This document shows positions 37,180 to 45,666 of a stretch of DNA of 64,000 nt, piece after piece. A program made the translations under genes and the position numbers. Source of the stretch: DATJPW01 sp963752855. GTDB taxonomy: Bacteria > Desulfobacterota > Desulfomonilia > Desulfomonilales > Desulfomonilaceae. Position 1 is the stretch's first letter, and each line of letters begins with the position of its first letter. The notes under the pieces are model-generated. The model searched no databases and was not told the DNA's origin. It was given only the letters and a program-made list of their open reading frames with translations. Location: contig CAVVZX010000034.1 in assembly GCA_963752855.1 (NCBI GenBank), positions 53,504 to 117,503 of the forward strand. Direction: 5' to 3'.

Positions 37180-38994
37180 ATGATATTTTCACTACAAAAG
37201 AGATTTCTCATTTTCCTTCTTTTACCAGTGGTACTGATTCTTCTGGTTTCAGGCGTGGCCTCTTTCTTATATGCCCGTTCTTACTTGCTTGATGGGTGGA
37301 CAGCCATGACCAAGCTGAGGCTGCAATGGACGGCTCATCAAATTCAGATGAGGCTGAACAGCAAGCGAGAATTAATGAACCTCATCATTAAGGCTCAAAG
37401 CGCTCCTGACCCTACGGTAACCGAGGCCTTTCTTGTTCAGCAGATTTCAGAGATGCCCGGAGTTCGTTCTGCGGAGATCCAATCATTGTCTGCCAATGAT
37501 CAGAAGTCCCAGGAAACTCCTGTTGGGACTAGCGGAAATGATCGGCAGGGATTCGCAGAGATTGCTGGTCCTGAGTCTACGAAAAGCATGATGATGAATC
37601 GCATGCAAGGTCGGGGCATGGGTATGGGTAGGCGCCAGGGTGATCCGATGGGAATGCGTAGGATGATGCGGATGTCCGGTGGTGAATTGTCGTTTGATGA
37701 GTCTTATAATTTCCTTACGATGACGGAAACCTTTGGAGGCACCAAAGACAATCCGACCAAGAAGATTGTGGTGACGATTTCTTTCCAATCTTTCATGCAG
37801 GGGATTTTGGAAGCCGGACAATGGAAACATAGCTATGCCTGTTTGGTGAAATCGGACGGCACGTATCTCGCTCATACAGATCCATCGATGAGTAAATTGA
37901 GTAAATTCGGCGAAACCGGAGATCCTCTTCAAAAGAAAGCCCTGGAAGAGATGAAAACCGAGGACTTCGGAAGTGTCCTCGGCAAAGGGCATCCTCCGGA
38001 CAAGGTAATTGGTTTCTACAAGGTTCCCACCACGGACTGGTACCTCCTGCTTACTTCTCCTGGAAGCGAGATATTGGCTCCCATTGTCCGCTTTCGCATG
38101 ACTTACATTTTGGCAGGGATTATTTCTCTGATTTGCGTCGGGACACTTATTCAGTGGAGTACTCGACCTATAACCCAATCAATTGCCGAGATTTCTAGAG
38201 CAGCAGAAGAGGTTGAGGGCGGCAATTTCTCACTGGAGATCCCAGAAGGCAGATCAGACGAGATAGGGCAACTGAAACGTCGTTTCAATAGTATGATCCG
38301 TGGATTGAAGCAGCGCGATCTGATAGAGCGAACATTCGGACGGTACGTGGACAAGAAAATCGCGCAGGAACTTATGAACAGACCGGAAGCCTTAAATCTG
38401 GGCGGTGAGAAACATGTGGTTACGATTCTTGTCTCTGATCTTCGAGAATTCACCCCGCTGGCAGAAAAGCTTGAACCGGAACAGGTAATCAAGCTGCTTA
38501 ACAGGTATTTCGCAAGGATGATTCCGGTAATCGAAAAGTTTAAGGGTATAATAGTCGACTTTTATGGTGATTCCATTCTGGTTTTTTTCAGTGGCACGGA
38601 TCATCATGTGCGTGAGAGTGTCACCAACGCTGTCAACTGCGCTTTTGAGATGCAGCGAGAAGTTGGTGACTTGTCCAAGGAGAATGAACGAGCAGGTCTG
38701 CCCAGGCTTTCAATGGGAATAGGCATTCACACAGGGGAAGTCATCGTAGGAAACATAGGAACCGAAACAAGAGCAAAGTACGGAATTGTGGGTTCCGCTG
38801 TGAACGAAACGGATCGAATCCAAACCGTTGCACAAGCAGGCAGCATCCTGGTTTCCGAGACTACCTATGCCTATCTTCCAGACACGGCCGAAGTGGGATC
38901 AAAATGTCAAGCTCACCTCAAGGGGCTCAATGGAACTCGAGATCTCTATGAGCTGCAGGAGAAATATCCAGCAGATCGCTCATCTCAGGACTGA
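37180..38994 (+). CDS. membrane sensor adenylate/guanylate cyclase (class III) with HAMP domain
   Basis: 604-aa signalling enzyme that should make a cyclic nucleotide. Order: membrane helix (8-31), extracytoplasmic sensor (about 32-300), second helix (about 307-326), HAMP (about 327-380) and class III cyclase domain (about 410-590). The two metal-binding Asp residues are in VSDLREFTPLA and DFYGDSILVFF; the transition-state Asn/Arg pair is in NETDRIQ, so it looks active. An unusual insert in the sensor, residues 137-165, has 11 Met in 29 positions plus Arg and Gly (MMMNRMQGRGMGMGRR). Met-rich segments bind copper or silver in some periplasmic proteins; here that is only inference. The CDS has a GGAGG site. 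Confidence 0.88.
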   Translation: MIFSLQKRFLIFLLLPVVLILLVSGVASFLYARSYLLDGWTAMTKLRLQWTAHQIQMRLNSKRELMNLIIKAQSAPDPTVTEAFLVQQISEMPGVRSAEIQSLSANDQKSQETPVGTSGNDRQGFAEIAGPESTKSMMMNRMQGRGMGMGRRQGDPMGMRRMMRMSGGELSFDESYNFLTMTETFGGTKDNPTKKIVVTISFQSFMQGILEAGQWKHSYACLVKSDGTYLAHTDPSMSKLSKFGETGDPLQKKALEEMKTEDFGSVLGKGHPPDKVIGFYKVPTTDWYLLLTSPGSEILAPIVRFRMTYILAGIISLICVGTLIQWSTRPITQSIAEISRAAEEVEGGNFSLEIPEGRSDEIGQLKRRFNSMIRGLKQRDLIERTFGRYVDKKIAQELMNRPEALNLGGEKHVVTILVSDLREFTPLAEKLEPEQVIKLLNRYFARMIPVIEKFKGIIVDFYGDSILVFFSGTDHHVRESVTNAVNCAFEMQREVGDLSKENERAGLPRLSMGIGIHTGEVIVGNIGTETRAKYGIVGSAVNETDRIQTVAQAGSILVSETTYAYLPDTAEVGSKCQAHLKGLNGTRDLYELQEKYPADRSSQD

Positions 38995-39155
38995 TTGAGG
39001 TGGCAGGGATACGCAAGTACTGGCAGGGAACGCAGGCATTGCAGTGAAAAAAGGAACTGCTGACCGACGTTGACCTTCCCTCAGATCATGTACCACTTGT
39101 TACACATCAGGGGAGCCTTTCCGTTCAGTATTATTCTGAAAGGAGTGAATTATTC

Positions 39156-39533
39156 TTGCGGGGAAAAACCATATCCATGGATCTCCTTATACAGCGAGTG
39201 AAGAGTCACCCGCTCATCCCGAAGGCGGGAATGATCTTGTGCCACAACGGGATTGTTCGGGAATCGGACCGGTCGGGTTCAAAAAAGGTTAGCTCCCTGA
39301 GAGTTTCGGCTGACAGGGAGAAGATTAGGGATATTGTCTCGTGGGCGAAATCCCAGCAGGGCATCGTCGAGGTGGTTGTTGAAGCCCTCGAAGGGGAATT
39401 TAGCGTCGGAGATGATCTGATGTTTGTGGTAGTGGCCGGAGATGTGAGGGAGAACGTATTTAACGTCATGCGTGAAGTCGTAGAGAAGGTCAAAGGAGAA
39501 GGCGTTTCAAAAACAGAGATCTACGCTGAATAA
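39156..39533 (+). CDS. moaE: molybdopterin synthase catalytic subunit-like protein (MoaE)
   Basis: MoaE transfers sulfur to precursor Z to form molybdopterin. I take the TTG at 39156, about 10 bases after AAGGAG; the ATG at 39177 (MDLLIQRVK) is an alternative. The protein (125 aa) has AGMILCHNGIVRESDRSG, VEALEGEFSVGDDLMFVVVA and DVRENVFNVMREVVEKVKGE, matching a MoaE subfamily common in sulfate reducers, shorter than E. coli MoaE. No moaD is adjacent. A hairpin follows at 39605. Confidence 0.8.
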   Translation: MRGKTISMDLLIQRVKSHPLIPKAGMILCHNGIVRESDRSGSKKVSSLRVSADREKIRDIVSWAKSQQGIVEVVVEALEGEFSVGDDLMFVVVAGDVRENVFNVMREVVEKVKGEGVSKTEIYAE

Positions 39534-39604
39534 TTTCTGGTACGGAAGTTTATACTTCACAAACTAAAACCACCAGCCCGGCTTCCCCGCGGCCAGAACG
39601 AAAG

Positions 39605-39647
39605 CAACCGAGTGAATTTTATGTCGAGAAGGTTTTTCACTCGGTTG
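39605..39647. terminator. hairpin after moaE
   Basis: CAACCGAGTGAA and TTCACTCGGTTG form a perfect 12-bp stem around a 19-base loop, 70 bases past the moaE stop. There is a TTTTT before the right arm but no T run after it, so a terminator role is plausible, not certain. The rest of the 407-base gap 39534-39940 includes a minus-strand scrap (about 39930-39830) reading ILGKKTKRKAEELLEEAEKK, a helical gene remnant of unknown kind. Confidence 0.4.
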
Positions 39648-39940
39648 AGAAAGGATCTACGTTTTTATGTTCGGCAGATCACTTTGCTCTAAACGACTCG
39701 CGTCTTTGCTATGAACACCGACTGTGGGCAGTCGGTCGTATCTTTTATGCTTTGTTTAATACTTTCTTCCCAATTGTCAAGGGTGCCCTTGGTAGAAGCT
39801 GTTGTTGGCTGGGACTCGAGGATTACTTATGACCTTTTCGTTTTCAGCTTTTTCTGGCCTTTTTTCTCGGCCTCTTCTAGCAATTCCTCAGCCTTTCTTT
39901 TGGTTTTTTTGCCGAGAATAATGTCGAGTTAAACGCCGCA

Positions 39941-40216
39941 CTAGGGTGCTTCCGAAGCTCGAAGACTCTCGATTGCCCTCAGTCTTTCTGCGCCTCTGAC
40001 GGACATGAAGATTCCCATGCCCGCCAGAAGCAGCATCTCGATCAACGGCTCGCGGAATCCGCCAAGTCTGGGTAAGAAGGGCTCAGATCCTAAATATCGA
40101 TTGATGCTCTGTGATTCTAGGGGTACGAATAACAACAGCCCAACGATATCCCATTTGACATCGGAACCAAAGGCTAAGAGTTGCTTTGAGCGCTTGAACA
40201 TCCTGGCTTTTATCAT
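39941..40216 (-). pseudogene. 5' fragment of a PAS-histidine kinase gene (duplicate of 45667-47025)
   Basis: The frame from the ATG at 40216 reads VKWDIVGLLLFVPLESQSIN, RYLGSEPFLPRLGGFREPLI and EMLLLAGMGIFMSVRGAERL, nearly identical to the N-terminal membrane region of the kinase at 45667-47025. It ends right after LRASEA, just where the PAS domain begins in the intact copy, with a stop at 39941. So it is a decayed duplicate that keeps only the two membrane helices. Confidence 0.85.
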
Positions 40217-40385
40217 ATTACTAGCTTGGATTTGGGTTCTATTGTCTGCGGGCGCTCCCAATATGAAGTCAAACAACAGACAAACTGCTGGAACAGATAT
40301 GAAGTAGGAGCCTCTACGGCCCAGTATGAGATCACTGGGCCGCAGAATTGAGTGCAAAATAAGGTCACTGGACCATCTAAACGAA

Positions 40386-41021
40386 TTAATACCACGATTC
40401 CCAATACCCTCCGTAATAACCGGGATAGTAGTAGGAATAGTAGTAGCCCGGATAGCAGTAGCGGGCTCCATGGTATTGATGCCGTACTGTACTTGGTGTT
40501 CCCTGACCCGTTCCGGCGGATCGACCCCACGATCTCGCCATTGCCGCGCGAGGGGCTTTCACGTCAGTTTTGAGGTCTCTAAATAACACCCAGCCATGAT
40601 TGTCCAGTTGAGCCCACCGCCTATCCTTGCTGAACATGCCCGTGAGATGGATTCTTTCTCCTTTCAGCAGGCAAGCGATTTCATGGGAAGAAATGGAAGG
40701 ATCAGTGTAGACATGGAGACAGTTGCCGGGTCGGTCCACACGAGCAACTGTAGCTTCTCCGGGTTTGGGTTGGGCAGAAACATTAGCCGGCACCTTGTCC
40801 TCGAGGCCATTGGCTTGTGACTGCTGACTCGCCCCGGCCTTGGCTTCACCAGAAAATCCCACGTTACCTGGATTTGCACTTGGGCCCTTATGTTCTATGG
40901 TTGGCGTCGTTTTTTGCACCAATTGATTTGAGGTCGTCTGAGCTACAGCAGGCGCTGTGGCAAACGCGAGCAAACCTGCAAGCAAATACACTAATACCGT
41001 TCCGTAAAATACGCTTCTCAT
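40386..41021 (-). CDS. exported SH3-domain protein with Tyr-rich tail
   Basis: 211-aa exported protein: signal peptide (VYLLAGLLAFATAPAVAQ), then a spacer (residues 30-95), a bacterial SH3 domain (GNCLHVYTDPSISSHEIACL, KGERIHLTG, RRWAQLDNHGWV) and a C-terminal Tyr/Gly/Pro tail (YCYPGYYYSYYYPGYYGGYW). Bacterial SH3 domains often bind cell wall. The aromatic tail resembles adhesive or matrix-like sequences. A truncated duplicate of the first 45 residues lies at 47302-47430. In both places the gene is directly upstream of the histidine kinase (here a fragment) on the same strand. Confidence 0.75.
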   Translation of the reverse strand: MRSVFYGTVLVYLLAGLLAFATAPAVAQTTSNQLVQKTTPTIEHKGPSANPGNVGFSGEAKAGASQQSQANGLEDKVPANVSAQPKPGEATVARVDRPGNCLHVYTDPSISSHEIACLLKGERIHLTGMFSKDRRWAQLDNHGWVLFRDLKTDVKAPRAAMARSWGRSAGTGQGTPSTVRHQYHGARYCYPGYYYSYYYPGYYGGYWESWY

Positions 41022-41400
41022 CTTATTCTCCTCGTGTCCAATATTTCCGTACCAGTGGATGGTACATATTCAAATCTCCCCTCCGCACGAGGCAGTCCTT
41101 TAGAAGCCAATTCGGCTGAATATTATTATGCTGCTGTTACGATGAGCATTACGACTGCGCATGTCAAATCTCAGGTGAATCTTGGATATTAAGGGCTTCC
41201 CGTACTACGTCTCGAACTGTGACGCGAATAGACACCCGTGCTCGTCTGAATTCACGCAGGGGTCGCATCTGATCTTTCCTACGCAGGCACTCTGCGTCTA
41301 ACGTGGCATTCTGTCAGCTTATTTTGGCAATTGTACTGTCGGATGTGGAACAAACTTTTCGTAAGATGGTCGTAATTGTCAGTAAAGCCCGGAGGCACGA
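41022..41400. other. 379-base gap, no gene seen
   Basis: Between divergent genes. Contains an AAGGAG-like site for the minus-strand SH3 gene. A scrap at about 41180-41225 (minus strand, VTVRDVVREALNIQD) recalls either the end of signal peptidase I or a small antitoxin helix, too short to name. Confidence 0.35.
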
Positions 41401-41901
41401 ATGATGCGGCGTCTCTTCAAGATATGGACCGTTGCGTTGGTCTGTAGTGCTATGATGGCAATGCTTTCGCCTCACGTTGTTGCTCAGACCGCGTCCGAGG
41501 GCAATAGACATCAAGAAATGACTATATATCTGGTCTTGCTGTCCAATTGCTCAATAGTGGGCTCCAACGCATCGGAAAAATCTGAAGAAACGATGTGTAT
41601 TTTGAGGATCCGATTTGACTGCGCCGGCGCTGAACAAAGGACCGACGCGCAATCAGGAATGGCTCATCATAAAAAGAATCTCTTCTGGCCTCTCAATCTT
41701 AAACCCATGGTACTTGAAGAAGTAAGCGTTTCGGTAAGAGCCGGCCGAAAAATTATGGAGGGGGCCAGGCTCATCCCAATTGGAATGCCTCTGCTGATGA
41801 TGAAAGACGAAAAAGCTTGGTCCAGCGCCGAGAAGATTATTACTGAAGGACACGGTACGCTGGAACGAGACCAAAAGACTGTTATGACACTTCGACTATG
41901 A
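41401..41901 (+). CDS. exported hypothetical protein (166 aa)
   Basis: ATG at 41401; signal peptide residues 1-28 (IWTVALVCSAMMAMLSPHVV, cleavage AQ-TA). The mature part has no known domain; a segment NLKPMVLEEVSVSVRAGRKI is protein-like and basic, and three Cys residues occur between residues 50 and 74. It lies 184 bases upstream of the DegP-like protease on the same strand, so co-expression under envelope stress is possible but not shown. Confidence 0.5.
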   Translation: MMRRLFKIWTVALVCSAMMAMLSPHVVAQTASEGNRHQEMTIYLVLLSNCSIVGSNASEKSEETMCILRIRFDCAGAEQRTDAQSGMAHHKKNLFWPLNLKPMVLEEVSVSVRAGRKIMEGARLIPIGMPLLMMKDEKAWSSAEKIITEGHGTLERDQKTVMTLRL

Positions 41902-42085
41902 TCCTACCTCAATAATTCAAGACTCCGATAACAGCTAGGGGAAAATTAAAGATACGGGACAGGGCCGGCACATCCCATGGCGGCTGTCATACCCGTACCC
42001 AGGGCGAACTTCCCAGACGTTCGAATAAGCAGGCCGAAATTATGCAACGAAGGTTTCGGAATGCTATCAAAGAGGAGAACAATTA

Positions 42086-43519
42086 ATGAACAGGAACAAT
42101 TATATATCCATAATGCCGATGTTGGCAGTATTAACGACTCTGCTTATGATGGTGTCATCCGTGACTGCCATGGCAGATCCCATGTCAACAATCAACGATT
42201 TGAACCAAGCATACATTCAAATAGCCCAAAAGGTGGCGCCTGAGGTGGTGCGTGTCAGCTCGGTGAAGACTGTTGCTGCCTCCAGTTCTAATGATTTAGA
42301 GCCTTTTCTAAAACAATTTCCCTTTTTCCCATTCGGAGAAGAACTCCCGAAACAGTTTCGCCAGCATCCGCAATCGCAAGAGATGATGATGGGATCAGGA
42401 TTCATCGTCTCCCCTGATGGACTTATCATGACAAACAATCATGTTGTCAAAGACATGAAGGACATCAAGGTTACACTTTCCGGGAACCGAGAATATAAGG
42501 CCAAAGTGGTTGGAGCGGACCCCGAGAGTGATATCGCGGTGATCAAGATTGATGCCAAAGGGCTACCCGCTGTCACTTGGGGTGATTCCTCAAAGTTGCA
42601 CGTAGGCGAGATCGTAGTAGCCGTTGGGAATCCATTCGGTCTTAGCGGCACGGTTACCAATGGTATTGTCAGTGCTACCGGCCGCACCAACGTCGGAATC
42701 ATAGGTTATGAGGATTTTATCCAGACCGATGCACCCATCAACCCTGGAAACTCCGGTGGCCCTCTGGTGAACATCAGGGGCGAGGTTGTGGGGATCACGA
42801 CAGCCATTGCGTCCCAGAGTGGGGGATATATGGGCGTAGGGTTCGCAATTCCTTCAGATTCTGCGAAGATGGTGATGGATCAGCTCCTCAAGCACGGCAA
42901 AGTGGAACGAGGGCTCCTGGGAGTGAACATCCAGGATGTCTCCGAGGCGTTGGCCAAATCCTTCGGTAGGCCGGATACCAATGGGGCACTTGTCTCCCAG
43001 GTAGTCTCCGGCAGTCCCGCAGAAAAGGCGGGCGTCAAACCGGGTGACATTATTTTGCAACTTAATGATACCCCAATAGCCAGTGCAGCGCAGCTGAAGA
43101 ACATCGTAGGTCAAACAAAAGTAGGTTCCTCCGCGAATTTGACCTTATGGAGAGACAAGAAAACCATCACCTTGAAAGTAACGCTGGCCGAACGAACCCC
43201 CGAAGTACTGGCATCCGCCGGGCCGAATGCCGGGAGCTCGTCTGACTTGGGCGTGACAGTTGAAAAGGTGCCACCTCAACAAGCAACAAAGCTGGGCTTG
43301 AAAGACAACACAGGTCTATACATCAAGGATGTTGATCCCAATGGCAAAGGAGCTGCGATAGGACTTACAAAGGGCGATGTGATCCTCGAAGTGGACGGCA
43401 AACAAATCGCCTCAGTCCCGGAATTCAATAAGGAGGTGGAACAGGCCAAGAAGAATGGAATCATACGCCTCATGATCCGGCGAGGTTCCGCGAACCTTTA
43501 CTTGGCGGAGAGTTTCTAA
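42086..43519 (+). CDS. degP: DegP/HtrA (Do) periplasmic serine protease
   Basis: Periplasmic protease/chaperone for damaged envelope proteins. 477 aa: signal peptide (1-30, cleavage AMA-D), trypsin-like domain with catalytic His 119 (TNNHVV), Asp 149 (ESDIAVIKI) and Ser 223 (NPGNSGGPLV), then two PDZ domains (about 285-370, LLGVNIQDVSEALAKSFGRP; about 385-475, GLYIKDVDPNGKGAAIGLTK). All catalytic residues are present. An AGGAG-like site lies before the ATG at 42086. It is isolated from the usual partners such as mucA/rseA. Confidence 0.95.
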   Translation: MNRNNYISIMPMLAVLTTLLMMVSSVTAMADPMSTINDLNQAYIQIAQKVAPEVVRVSSVKTVAASSSNDLEPFLKQFPFFPFGEELPKQFRQHPQSQEMMMGSGFIVSPDGLIMTNNHVVKDMKDIKVTLSGNREYKAKVVGADPESDIAVIKIDAKGLPAVTWGDSSKLHVGEIVVAVGNPFGLSGTVTNGIVSATGRTNVGIIGYEDFIQTDAPINPGNSGGPLVNIRGEVVGITTAIASQSGGYMGVGFAIPSDSAKMVMDQLLKHGKVERGLLGVNIQDVSEALAKSFGRPDTNGALVSQVVSGSPAEKAGVKPGDIILQLNDTPIASAAQLKNIVGQTKVGSSANLTLWRDKKTITLKVTLAERTPEVLASAGPNAGSSSDLGVTVEKVPPQQATKLGLKDNTGLYIKDVDPNGKGAAIGLTKGDVILEVDGKQIASVPEFNKEVEQAKKNGIIRLMIRRGSANLYLAESF

Positions 43520-43864
43520 CCTGGAGTAATTGAAACAAACCTGTGCAACGGACTAGTCCAAGAGGTTAACCTTGCTGATTCGCCCGTTGCGCACTTTTCA
43601 TGAAAAACCGAAATTATCGGCCCAAACAAACGAAGAAATTCGCATAGGTTATGCCTTCGAGCCCCGTTTCGCCGGTAACCACCTGTCAAATTCCAGGACC
43701 AGTGGTGACGCGACAAATGTGAACGAATAGGTCCCGAAAAGAATTCCCACCACCAGTGCCCGGTGTCGAATCAAATCGCCAGTGAGCTGGCTATAGGTGG
43801 TTCGCAATACCGGTAAAAGCATCGGAAGCCAGTTAGAACTGGCAGTAGTTCAGTACGAAGGGCT
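43520..43864. other. 345-base gap between degP and IS630 copy 2, no gene seen
   Basis: No frame of note on either strand. It ends at the left inverted repeat of the second IS630-type element. Confidence 0.4.
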
Positions 43865-45010
43865 TATACCAGTTCGCGATTTTTTTCGTAATTTGCTATA
43901 TGCTTCCCCAGTTTTTTTAGGGGAGGTACTAATGGGACGGGTGACATCAGCTGCTCCTCATCTTTCGGAGGAAGAGATTGCGCGGCGTTTGAAGGAGACC
44001 GTCGGCACGAGGGAGCATCGAAGGTGGCTCATCATTTGGAACGCTTTGGTGGACCCTCGTGAAGCGAAGGAGATTGCCAAACACACCGGTGTGGCGGAGA
44101 ACACGGTTCACGATCTCGTTTCGCGTTACAGGCGATTTGGTGCCCAAGCTGTTGAAGCTCCTCGATCGAGCAAGCGTCGTCGGTGCTATTTGAGCAAGGA
44201 AAAAGAGGTGATTTTTCTGTCTGAGTTTCTGGAGAAGGCCGAGAGTGGCGAGATTGCGACTGCGGCCGACATCAGACGAGCTCTGGAGGGGCTTTTGGGA
44301 CACAGGGTCCATCATTCCACGGTCTATCGGCTGCTTGAACGGAACGGGTGGCGAAAGATTGTACCCAGACCAGTTCACATAGAATCGAAGCAAAAGGTTA
44401 AGGAAGATTTTAAAAAAACTTCCCAGAACTTGTAGCTGAGATTCTTTCGGAGCGAGACCCGGAAGATACTAGGCCAGTGGCAATCGTGGCTCAGGATGAA
44501 GGCCGTTTCGGCCGCATCAGCACCCATCGGCCTGCATGGGCTCCTCCTGGGATAAGACCAAAAGCGCCACGGCAGGTTGTCAGAGTCTTCCTCTACGTGT
44601 TTGCTGCCGTATGTATGGCCTTGGGAAAGATGACCGCTCTGATCCTTCCCCTGGCTAATACCGAGGCCATGAACATCTTCCTGGAAGAGGTCTCTTGTGA
44701 TTTCTGTGACTACTTCGTCATAATGCTGGTGGACGGTGCCGGATGGCACAAGGCAAGGGCACTGAAGATCCCTGAAAACATCAGGCTGATCACACAGCCG
44801 TCGCACAGTCCTGAACTCAATCCTGCGGAGCACCTCTGGGACGAACTCAGAGAGAAATACCTGCATAACAAGGCTTTTCGTACCCTGGATCAGGTCCAAG
44901 AAGCCTTGTGTGACGGCATATGTGATCTGATTAACGCACCGGAACGACTCCGTTCCCTTACCAACTTTCCATACCTGAGAGTTATGTAGTAAAAAGCGAA
45001 TCGGTATTAA
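43865..45010 (+). mobile_element. IS630-family insertion sequence (copy 2, different subgroup)
   Basis: About 1.15 kb with a two-frame transposase and imperfect terminal repeats: left TATACCAGTTCGC (43865 on), complement of the right end TAATACCGATTCGC (ending about 45010), each followed by a T run. The ends and transposase are unlike copy 1, so this is a separate acquisition. It interrupts an unknown gene whose 3' remnant follows at about 45011-45154. Confidence 0.7.
43932..44989 (+). CDS. IS630-family transposase with A7 frameshift site
   Basis: Transposase of the ISxx/IS630 group. The ATG at 43932 follows GGGAGG. The first frame contains the HTH (AKEIAKHTGVAENTVHDLVS, then RYRRFGAQAVEAP) and winged-helix (LLGHRVHHSTVYRLLERNGW) domains and ends VKEDFKKTSQNL at 44435. 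The second frame continues NFPELVAEILSERDPEDTR, then the first Asp (AIVAQDEGRFGRI), second Asp (MLVDGAGWHKA) and Glu (HSPELNPAEHLWDEL). The switch is at TTTTAAAAAAAC (about 44410), a slippery heptamer-like site, so a fused about 350-aa protein may be produced by frameshifting. All three acidic residues are present. Confidence 0.85.
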
Positions 45011-45367
45011 AGGTATCAGGATACCAAGAAAGGAACTTTTTGTATCTGCAACGGTCAAATCTCAAAAACTTGCGGCCCCATTGGCCACTAAGGAAGGTTG
45101 GAAGGCGATATTACAGAGTCGTGGCCACTATGTCGCATCAGTTGAGGTGGAACAGTGATGAATCGCCAAGAGTTGCTTGCACGATTACCGGTCTTGCTCT
45201 CGGAACTGAGTGATGCTCAGTTGCAGGACTTGGAGATGTGGCTGCGGGTGAAACTGCGTTCCCAGCATACCCGTCAACCCTTCCACGGATTTGTCCAGGA
45301 TCGACCGTTAACGGCAAAGTTTCGAGTACGGCCAGCACGTCTCGGAGGCTTGCCCGAGAATCGATAA
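45011..45367 (+). pseudogene. gene remnant cut by IS630, followed by a 70-aa frame
   Basis: Just after the IS, a frame reads ATVKSQKLAAPLATKEGWKA, then ILQSRGHYVASVEVEQ and stops at the TGA at about 45154, overlapping the ATG of a second frame (45155/45158-45367, MNRQELLARLPVLLSELSDA). The TGATGA coupling suggests two genes of one former operon. The second frame has a helical N-terminal half (LQDLEMWLRVKL) and a random-looking end. Neither family is recognised. The first has lost its 5' part to the IS. Confidence 0.4.
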
Positions 45368-45385
45368 ATTGGGGTGGATTTTTCC

Positions 45386-45664
45386 TTAAAAGTTTTTGTC
45401 GAAAGCGAACAAGAAACCTCCCGCCAAAACAGCCATCATCACTCCTATCAAGGTGTAGAATATGCAGCAGGTCAAGTTCACCTTTGAGACAGCCCCACTC
45501 TGATAGTACTCGTTCATGCCTCTGACGATGTCGCTCAGCACCACGGTGAAGTGCCGCTGCTTTATCTTGAGTTGTCCGGTTCCCATCCATGACTGGACAG
45601 CCACCTGAAGATCCCCTCCTATGCTTGGCAGTCTTACCGTTGCAAGTTTCTCTTCGTGAGACAA
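45386..45664 (-). CDS. small membrane protein after the histidine kinase (92 aa)
   Basis: A frame with a TTG start at 45664, three bases after the kinase stop. The C-terminal third is one membrane helix (CCIFYTLIGVMMAVLAGGFL, then FAFDKNF); the first part is soluble. The position suggests operon partnership with the kinase, but the start codon is weak and there is no known family. Confidence 0.35.
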   Translation of the reverse strand: MSHEEKLATVRLPSIGGDLQVAVQSWMGTGQLKIKQRHFTVVLSDIVRGMNEYYQSGAVSKVNLTCCIFYTLIGVMMAVLAGGFLFAFDKNF

Positions 45665-45666
45665 AT

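Noticed and set aside
39830..39935. Minus-strand Lys/Glu-rich frame as a gene
   Set aside because: Only 33 codons (ILGKKTKRKAEELLEEAEKK core), no start signal; treated as a scrap.
41180..41225. Remnant of a second lepB or an antitoxin gene
   Set aside because: Only about 15 codons resemble VPLRDVLGEAL-type text; too short to separate from chance.
44375..45058. 227-aa minus-strand open frame
   Set aside because: Antisense to the catalytic half of the second IS630 transposase; not protein-like.
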